From Prevotella sp. (lineage in GTDB: Bacteria > Bacteroidota > Bacteroidia > Bacteroidales > Bacteroidaceae), in assembly GCA_017458005.1 (NCBI GenBank), contig JAFTGH010000012.1, positions 19,736-83,735 on the forward strand: a stretch of DNA of 64,000 nt, given 5' to 3'. Position numbers and translations under genes: made by a program. This document shows positions 59,345 through 64,000 of this stretch, piece by piece (position 1 is the first letter of the stretch; every line of letters starts with the position of its first letter). A model generated the notes under the pieces. It searched no databases, was not told the origin of the DNA, and worked only from the letters and a program-made list of their open reading frames with translations.

Positions 59345-60460
59345 TCAGTCAAAGGTTATACGGTCAGACAGTGCTTGATACAACTCCTTCGGCAACGCAT
59401 GGCGGTTTAGGAACAGGTAGGTCGTGTTTAGTTGAATATAGTCGCGTGACATATACCAGATACCCTTGTATTGTCCACTCTCACCCCACGAATTCTTCAC
59501 CATATAGTATGGCTTGCCATGCTCATCGACAGCCTTGCCGTAAATCAGCATCACGTGGTCATACGTGAACCGCCAGTTGTCCCACTGTTCCTGACGCAGT
59601 TCTTGTGTGGGTATCACGCTGTCAGGTAACATCGCCAGTCCAGTCCGTGTGAAATCGCCTGTCACATCACCGCCCCATGCCACTGTATAGCCCTCGTCAA
59701 TTGCTTTGTCCAACACCTCCATCAATTGCTCGATAGGGATGTTGTAACTCGGTTTCAATCGCCATTTATAAGGTGCCTCGATGATGAACCACTTACCAAA
59801 GGGATGATGCAGGTAACTCGTCAGACTCACATAGTCGTCAAGGTCCAGCCCCAGACTCCCAGCGAACGACTTGGGCGTATATGTCTTTCCCTCATAGACA
59901 AAAGTCTCCGGACAGCGTCCTACAAAACGCTCGATCACCGCCTGTACCGAGTCCTGCCAGTGGGATAGGGGTTCTTTGGCGTCTTTTCTCACGATGTTCT
60001 TCACCGTTTGCTCCAATAGCGGAAAGAACACATTGAAGTTCGCCAGCGAGTCACCAGTAAGTGAACCTGGTGCCGGCATTGCCTGTTCAGGACAGATGCC
60101 ATGCTGACGGATGACCTCCAGCACATCATCGCACGACCCGCCTTCCGAGATCTGACTATACCCGTGCATCCGCACATAGTGCCTGGCACAGTCCATGTAA
60201 TCCTTATTCACCACAAACATCTCGCAGAGGTCGTATGTCCGTCCCGTCTTCCGCAGGATCTCGCTCTCGAAGTACCCTAGTGTCGCATAGCCCCAGCATG
60301 TACCGCTACGAAACTGGTTCTTCACGCTGGTTATCGGCAGTTCTTTCACCGTCGTGAACATCTTACCCACCGACTTGTTGCTTGCCTGACGTTGCAGGTT
60401 CTCTTGTGCCGATGCCGTGATTGTCAGCATCATGGCAAATATAATGATCACTTTTCTCAT
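59345..60460 (-). CDS. secreted C1 (papain/bleomycin-hydrolase-like) peptidase
   Basis: A 371-residue exported cysteine peptidase: signal peptide (MRKVIIIFAMMLTITASA), then KNQFRSGTCWGYATLGYFESE with oxyanion Gln and nucleophile Cys, and later YDHVMLIYGKA and YYMVKNSWGES carrying His and Asn. The order and spacing fit the C1B bleomycin-hydrolase/aminopeptidase C branch. It is the next gene upstream of the HprK-like operon on the same strand (73-bp gap), so shared function is possible but the spacing and separate promoter make it uncertain. Confidence 0.88.
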   Translation of the reverse strand: MRKVIIIFAMMLTITASAQENLQRQASNKSVGKMFTTVKELPITSVKNQFRSGTCWGYATLGYFESEILRKTGRTYDLCEMFVVNKDYMDCARHYVRMHGYSQISEGGSCDDVLEVIRQHGICPEQAMPAPGSLTGDSLANFNVFFPLLEQTVKNIVRKDAKEPLSHWQDSVQAVIERFVGRCPETFVYEGKTYTPKSFAGSLGLDLDDYVSLTSYLHHPFGKWFIIEAPYKWRLKPSYNIPIEQLMEVLDKAIDEGYTVAWGGDVTGDFTRTGLAMLPDSVIPTQELRQEQWDNWRFTYDHVMLIYGKAVDEHGKPYYMVKNSWGESGQYKGIWYMSRDYIQLNTTYLFLNRHALPKELYQALSDRITFD

Positions 60461-60565
60461 ATCTGTATAGCGATATTTATTATAATCGAGGTTAATACTT
60501 TTCGGCAAAGTTACGAAAAAGTGAGCGAAATACCGAATTTATTTGAATATTTGATAGAAAAGTTG

Positions 60566-60573
60566 TATCTTTG
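60566..60573 (+). promoter_or_regulatory. epimerase-gene promoter -7 element
   Basis: TATCTTTG, 28 bp before the start at 60601. Confidence 0.6.
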
Positions 60574-60600
60574 TCGTCAGATACAAGAACGAAGAGGGAT

Positions 60601-61614
60601 ATGAAGATATTATTCATAGGCGGAACGGGCACCATCAGCAGTGCCATTACGCGCCAACTGGCAGCAGGCGGACATGAGTTGTGGTTGTTGAATCGTGGTA
60701 ATCGCAAGGCGGAAGTACCTGAAAACGTGAAGCAGGTCATTGCTGATATCAATGACGAGACAACGGTGTTGAGACTCTTGGGCGATGAGCAGTTCGATGC
60801 TGTTTGCGACTTCATCGGCTTCGTTCCTGAACAGGTGGAGCGCGACTATCGTCTCTTCGCTGGGCGCACCCGTCAGTATGTCTATATCAGTTCGGCCTCG
60901 GCCTATCACAAGCCGTCGCGCAGTTATATCATCACAGAAGGTACGTCGCTGGCTAATCCCTATTGGGAGTACTCGCGTCAGAAGATAGCCTGCGAGGAAG
61001 CGCTGATGAAACACTATCGGGAGGATGGATTCCCTGTCACCATCGTTCGTCCGAGCCATACCTATTGTGAGCGTGGCGTTCCTGTGGGACTGCATGGTCC
61101 GAATGGCAGTTGGCAGGTCTTGAAGCGTATGATCGACGGTAAGCCCATCTTGGTGCATGGCGATGGCAGTTCACTGTGGACCATGACGTGGAATGAGGAC
61201 TTTGCCCGTGGGTTCATCGGTCTTCTGGGCAATCCGCATGCCATCGGTGAGGCATTCCAGATTATGAGTGACGAGTCGCTGACGTGGAATCAGATCTACC
61301 AGATCATTGCCGATGTGCTGGGTGTGGAGTACAAGCCATATTACGTGGCTTCCAGTTTCCTCGCTGCCGTCAGTCCGAAGGAGTGGGATGTGGAAGGCAA
61401 CCTGTTAGGCGACAAGGCCGTGAGCGTTGTCTTCGACTGCACAAAACTGAAGCGTGTCGTCCCAGGCTTCCAGGCTACCACCCGTTTCGACGAGGGCGTT
61501 CGCTGCAGTATTACTTATATGCTCAGTCATCCCGAACTACAGATTGAAGATCCCGTCTTCGATCACTGGTGCGACCAAGTCATCCACTGCTTGCGTTCTG
61601 CCTCAGATAACTGA
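60601..61614 (+). CDS. NAD-dependent epimerase/dehydratase family protein
   Basis: A 337-residue extended short-chain dehydrogenase: Rossmann motif MKILFIGGTGTISSAI, YISSASAYHKPS, and the YxxxK pair in YSRQKIACEE. The substrate is unknown; sugar-nucleotide epimerisation is typical. The ATG at 60601 is chosen because it gives the canonical motif right at the N-terminus. Confidence 0.85.
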   Translation: MKILFIGGTGTISSAITRQLAAGGHELWLLNRGNRKAEVPENVKQVIADINDETTVLRLLGDEQFDAVCDFIGFVPEQVERDYRLFAGRTRQYVYISSASAYHKPSRSYIITEGTSLANPYWEYSRQKIACEEALMKHYREDGFPVTIVRPSHTYCERGVPVGLHGPNGSWQVLKRMIDGKPILVHGDGSSLWTMTWNEDFARGFIGLLGNPHAIGEAFQIMSDESLTWNQIYQIIADVLGVEYKPYYVASSFLAAVSPKEWDVEGNLLGDKAVSVVFDCTKLKRVVPGFQATTRFDEGVRCSITYMLSHPELQIEDPVFDHWCDQVIHCLRSASDN

Positions 61615-61740
61615 AGAACCGCATCAACCCCTGTCGCTGCTCCTCATCTTGCAGCGACTCCATGTATTTTTCTTTCCCGTCTTATATCGATTATTGGCGA
61701 AATTTTGTATCTTTGCCTACAGTTAAATTAGAACAGAATT

Positions 61741-62061
61741 ATGGCAAGCAGTGCAGACTTTGTGCAGTATATCGTCGACCAGTGTAGTGGGGCGGGCGAG
61801 ATTGTTGTCAAGAAGATGTTTGGCGACTATGGTATCTATTGCGATGGGAAAATCTTCGGACTCATCTGTGACGACCGGCTCTATATAAAACCGACGGAGG
61901 CGGGTAAGGCTTTGTTGAAAACTATCGACCTGCAACCGCCTTACGAGGGAGCCAAGCCATACTTTTATATCGCTGATGTCGACGACCACGATTACCTCTC
62001 GACCCTCGTCCGTGAGACTTGCAAGACATTGCCAGAACCGAAACTGAAAAAGAAAAAGTAA
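61741..62061 (+). CDS. TfoX/Sxy N-terminal domain protein
   Basis: A 106-residue protein matching the N-terminal domain of TfoX/Sxy: FVQYIVDQCSGAGEIVVKKMFGDYGIYCDGKIFGLICDDRLYIKP, the typical core. In gamma-proteobacteria TfoX acts in competence; stand-alone small forms in Bacteroidales have no known function. It ends 2 bp before the DUF4298 gene. A TATCTTTG -7 element is at 61708-61715. Confidence 0.9.
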   Translation: MASSADFVQYIVDQCSGAGEIVVKKMFGDYGIYCDGKIFGLICDDRLYIKPTEAGKALLKTIDLQPPYEGAKPYFYIADVDDHDYLSTLVRETCKTLPEPKLKKKK

Positions 62062-62062
62062 T

Positions 62063-62359
62063 ATGGAGCAGATAGAGCGAGTCAAACAGATGGAGTGCTG
62101 TCTCGACCGTGCGTCACAGGCTGTGATACATCTCTCGGCAGCCCTTGACGAGTATGCCGAGGCACAGGATGCACTCCGCCACTTGAGCGACTACTACGGC
62201 AGCGACACATGGAAGCACGACTTCGCCGCCGACTCAGAAGGTCGCCTTCCGCAAGACCTGAAGCGTGGTGTCCTCTCCGAGGATGCCGTCTGGAACCTGC
62301 TGGAAGATGTGCGAGATTTGAAAGAACGGATGCGAGAGATGGTGGCGGATTCAAATTAA
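62063..62359 (+). CDS. DUF4298 family protein
   Basis: A 98-residue acidic helical protein: RVKQMECCLDRASQAV, ALRHLSDYYGSDTWKHDFAADSEGRLPQDLKRGVLSEDAVW is the DUF4298 core. Function unknown. Almost directly joined to the TfoX-like gene (1-bp gap). Confidence 0.85.
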   Translation: MEQIERVKQMECCLDRASQAVIHLSAALDEYAEAQDALRHLSDYYGSDTWKHDFAADSEGRLPQDLKRGVLSEDAVWNLLEDVRDLKERMREMVADSN

Positions 62360-62419
62360 AACAGATACGGCAATGGACAGATAAAGAACAAAACGACATA
62401 AGGAAATAGCGTCCGCTTT

Positions 62420-62782
62420 TCAATCTTGTTTTCCGAAATCTACAAGTATTTTGTAAATCTGTTCTTTCTTCCATGCTTTAGCCCTATGCATGTCGAGAAC
62501 GCGACACATGCGCCATATCTCACGCCTGTCCTTCGCTATTCTTTTGTTAAGGCTTTCAAACTCCGAACCGAGATAGACTATTTCCTTTGACTTTATCTGC
62601 ATCAGCCTGTCATCAAACGCTCCTGGTGTGCCAAAGAAGTCTGCATACACTTGGTCATAGAGAAACACACGTGCCCTGTCTATCACCGTATAGGTATCTA
62701 CATGCCCGTTCCACGTTCCTCCTATGATTTCCGTATCTGGAGCAACTTTCTGTAACTGCTCTATCAATTCCTTTGCTGTCAT
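62420..62782 (-). CDS. hypothetical protein
   Basis: A 120-residue soluble protein that I do not recognise. Visible features: a helical start (TAKELIEQLQKVAPDTEI), a strand-rich middle (RARVFLYDQVYADFF) and a basic helical C-terminus (KRIAKDRREIWRMCRVLD, HRAKAWKKEQIYKILVDFG). The start ATG is near TTTTGC-rich DNA; the frame is well defined and ends 60 bp from the DUF4298 gene, convergent with it. Confidence 0.55.
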   Translation of the reverse strand: MTAKELIEQLQKVAPDTEIIGGTWNGHVDTYTVIDRARVFLYDQVYADFFGTPGAFDDRLMQIKSKEIVYLGSEFESLNKRIAKDRREIWRMCRVLDMHRAKAWKKEQIYKILVDFGKQD

Positions 62783-62875
62783 ATACTATTTTTCTTAGGA
62801 ATACAAACTACAATAGCAAAATTAAGCATTTTCTTGCTAAAAGCAAAGAATATCCACCTTATTTAAGATAAATTG

Positions 62876-62907
62876 TTTGGTGATGTGCCAAAGTTTGAGT
62901 AATTTTG
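62876..62907 (+). promoter_or_regulatory. second toxin-antitoxin promoter
   Basis: TTTG (62876-62879), 20 bp, TAATTTTG (62900-62907), 32 bp before the antitoxin start. Confidence 0.7.
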
Positions 62908-62939
62908 CAACCAAGTTTAACCGAAAGCAGTAATATAAT

Positions 62940-63143
62940 ATGACACAGTTGACAGTTTCCGTTGAAGATACTTCGATGCTTGACCAGATACGTCAGGCCA
63001 TCAGTTTGTTGCGTGGCGTAACTTCCGTATCTCTGAAACGGCAGTCTAAGACGGGCATGGACAGAGCCATTGATGACATCAAGAACGGTCGAGTCTATGA
63101 AGCCAGCAGTGTGGAAGACCTTATCAGACAGTGCAAGGCATGA
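62940..63143 (+). CDS. antitoxin of the second YafQ-type pair
   Basis: A 67-residue protein: TQLTVSVEDTSMLDQIRQA then a helical, basic stretch (GVTSVSLKRQSKTGMDRAIDD) and an acidic end. Probably a small RelB/DinJ-like or Phd-like antitoxin; the exact fold is not certain. It overlaps the toxin gene by 4 bp (ATGA) with the toxin ATG at 63140. Confidence 0.8.
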   Translation: MTQLTVSVEDTSMLDQIRQAISLLRGVTSVSLKRQSKTGMDRAIDDIKNGRVYEASSVEDLIRQCKA

Positions 63144-63430
63144 AGTACACGCTGCGCTACACCGGCGAGTTCAAGCGCTCACTTAAACGTTGCCTCAAGC
63201 GGGGCTACGATGAGCATCTGCTGACTGATGTCCTCGATATCCTTGCGGCAGAAGGTCATTTACCAGAGAAGTATCACCCGCACATCCTACATGGGCAGTA
63301 CGAAGGCTATTGGGAGTGTCATATCACTCCTGACTGGCTCCTTGTTTGGGACCAAAACGATCGTGAACTGGTACTTTTGATGACCAATACTGGCACACAT
63401 TCTGACCTCTTTGGTAAGAAAAGAAGATAA
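63140..63430 (+). CDS. YafQ/RelE-type mRNA interferase toxin, second copy
   Basis: A 96-residue YafQ-type toxin: YTLRYTGEFKRSLKRCLKRG, GHLPEKYHPHILHGQYEGYWECHITPDWLLVW and the THSDLFGK end with the catalytic His and Phe. It is related in sequence to the toxin in element 1, but the antitoxins differ. The ATG at 63140 is preferred over one three codons upstream, since MKYTLRY is the usual start. Confidence 0.88.
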   Translation: MKYTLRYTGEFKRSLKRCLKRGYDEHLLTDVLDILAAEGHLPEKYHPHILHGQYEGYWECHITPDWLLVWDQNDRELVLLMTNTGTHSDLFGKKRR

Positions 63431-63634
63431 CGAATAACCCTGTGTAATCAAAAACAGAGATGCCAATGATGGATATTTGAGCGTTCCCGTTAATCGGGAA
63501 GCGGCTTAAGCCTAAGGGTAATTTAAAATCAAAGAACGTCCACTTTTATCGCCCCCCATACAGCCTTTCCTCTTAAATTTCCCGCCTATTAACAAACTTT
63601 AAGGGGGGGTGACGCTTTTTAACTAAAAAAGCAG

Positions 63635-63642
63635 TACATTTG
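63635..63642 (+). promoter_or_regulatory. BspA-like gene promoter -7 element
   Basis: TACATTTG, 47 bp before the start at 63690. The leader upstream has a TTCCCG/CGGGAA hairpin (about 63483-63502) and a run of seven G residues near 63603. Confidence 0.6.
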
Positions 63643-63689
63643 CAGCCAGATAAACCCTTAACAATAACAATTTAATAAAACTAAAGCGT

Positions 63690-64000
63690 ATGAAATGTAG
63701 ATTTTTACTCTTAGTGACGGCACTGCTGATGATTGGCAGTGGCGTGAAGGCTGACAATGTGTTGTATGCCGTGGTGGACGGTACCACGATGACTCTCAAG
63801 TATGGCGAGATAGAGGCGGGTGCTGTTGAATATCAGTATTGGAATTCAGACTGGAATGAGAGTTTCAAAGGAACTATCACAAAGGCAGTCATTGATGCTT
63901 CCTGCGCCGCCTATGCAGCCGAATCGTATTCGAACCTTTTCCGTGAATGCGACAAATTGACGACCATCAGCGGACTTGAGAATCTGAACACTTCCAATAA
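63690..64000 (+). CDS. secreted BspA-like (DUF285/LRR) protein, N-terminal part
   Basis: The first 103 codons of a gene that runs off the right edge. Signal peptide MKCRFLLLVTALLMIGSGVKA, then VLYAVVDGTTMTLKYGEIE and TKAVIDASCAAYAAES, FRECDKLTTISGLENLNTSN: the last stretch is the repeat type of BspA-like DUF285 leucine-rich surface proteins of Prevotella and relatives, which bind host proteins or carry sorting tails. Partial by window edge, not broken. Confidence 0.75.
   Translation, partial: MKCRFLLLVTALLMIGSGVKADNVLYAVVDGTTMTLKYGEIEAGAVEYQYWNSDWNESFKGTITKAVIDASCAAYAAESYSNLFRECDKLTTISGLENLNTSN

Overview
The window is chromosomal DNA of a Bacteroidales bacterium, most likely a Prevotellaceae member. 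The evidence is the Bacteroidetes promoter architecture seen throughout (-33 TTTG, about 20 bp, -7 TAnnTTTG), the gene content (omega subunit of the Bacteroidetes Rpb6 type, DUF4293, Porin_10, DUF4468, BspA-like protein) and a secreted GH5 enzyme with a Prevotella-like C-terminal tail. Core genes sit on both strands; two integrated elements interrupt them.

Layout. 1-7200: helicase tail, serC-serA (serine synthesis), an outer-membrane protein, a secreted GH5 glucanase, HIT hydrolase, DUF1015 and YigZ proteins, then tRNA-Ser(CGA). 7272-18755: mobilizable element 1 in the 3' end of that tRNA. It is bounded by 15-bp direct repeats and carries a tyrosine integrase, excisionase-like HTH protein, SF3-type helicase and toprim primase, an oriT-like hairpin cluster, a MobV relaxase, two candidate small RNAs, a lipoprotein ending in a C2H2 finger-like motif, a secreted protein and a YafQ-type toxin-antitoxin pair. 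18800-37600: CotH-type protein, RluA, menA, HD hydrolase, a DUF4468/small membrane protein/Porin_10 operon, uvrB, bamD-rpoZ-DUF4293, and a long minus-strand run phoH-purC-menG-aroE-TPM-lemA-purM.

37752-46431: element 2, bounded by a 19-bp direct repeat (17/19). It carries an integrase and two HTH excisionase-like genes, then cargo enclosed by 49-bp inverted repeats. The cargo is an AT-rich three-gene operon (unrecognised beta-rich protein; sacsin-like GHKL ATPase fused to DUF3883; Mrr-like PD-(D/E)XK nuclease) plus an AlbA_2/Schlafen-like regulator. The three-gene operon is the best candidate for an undescribed system, probably anti-phage or anti-plasmid restriction; no methyltransferase is present.

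46600-64000: a 22-bp-grid palindrome array, DUF5715 protein, threonine operon thrA/ApgM-like/thrC, two tandem acyl-CoA ligases, a tight operon of ABC exporter, PqqD-like protein, SipW-like peptidase and HPr-kinase-like protein next to a secreted C1 protease, an epimerase, small conserved proteins, a second YafQ-type pair, and the start of a BspA-like secreted protein running off the right edge.
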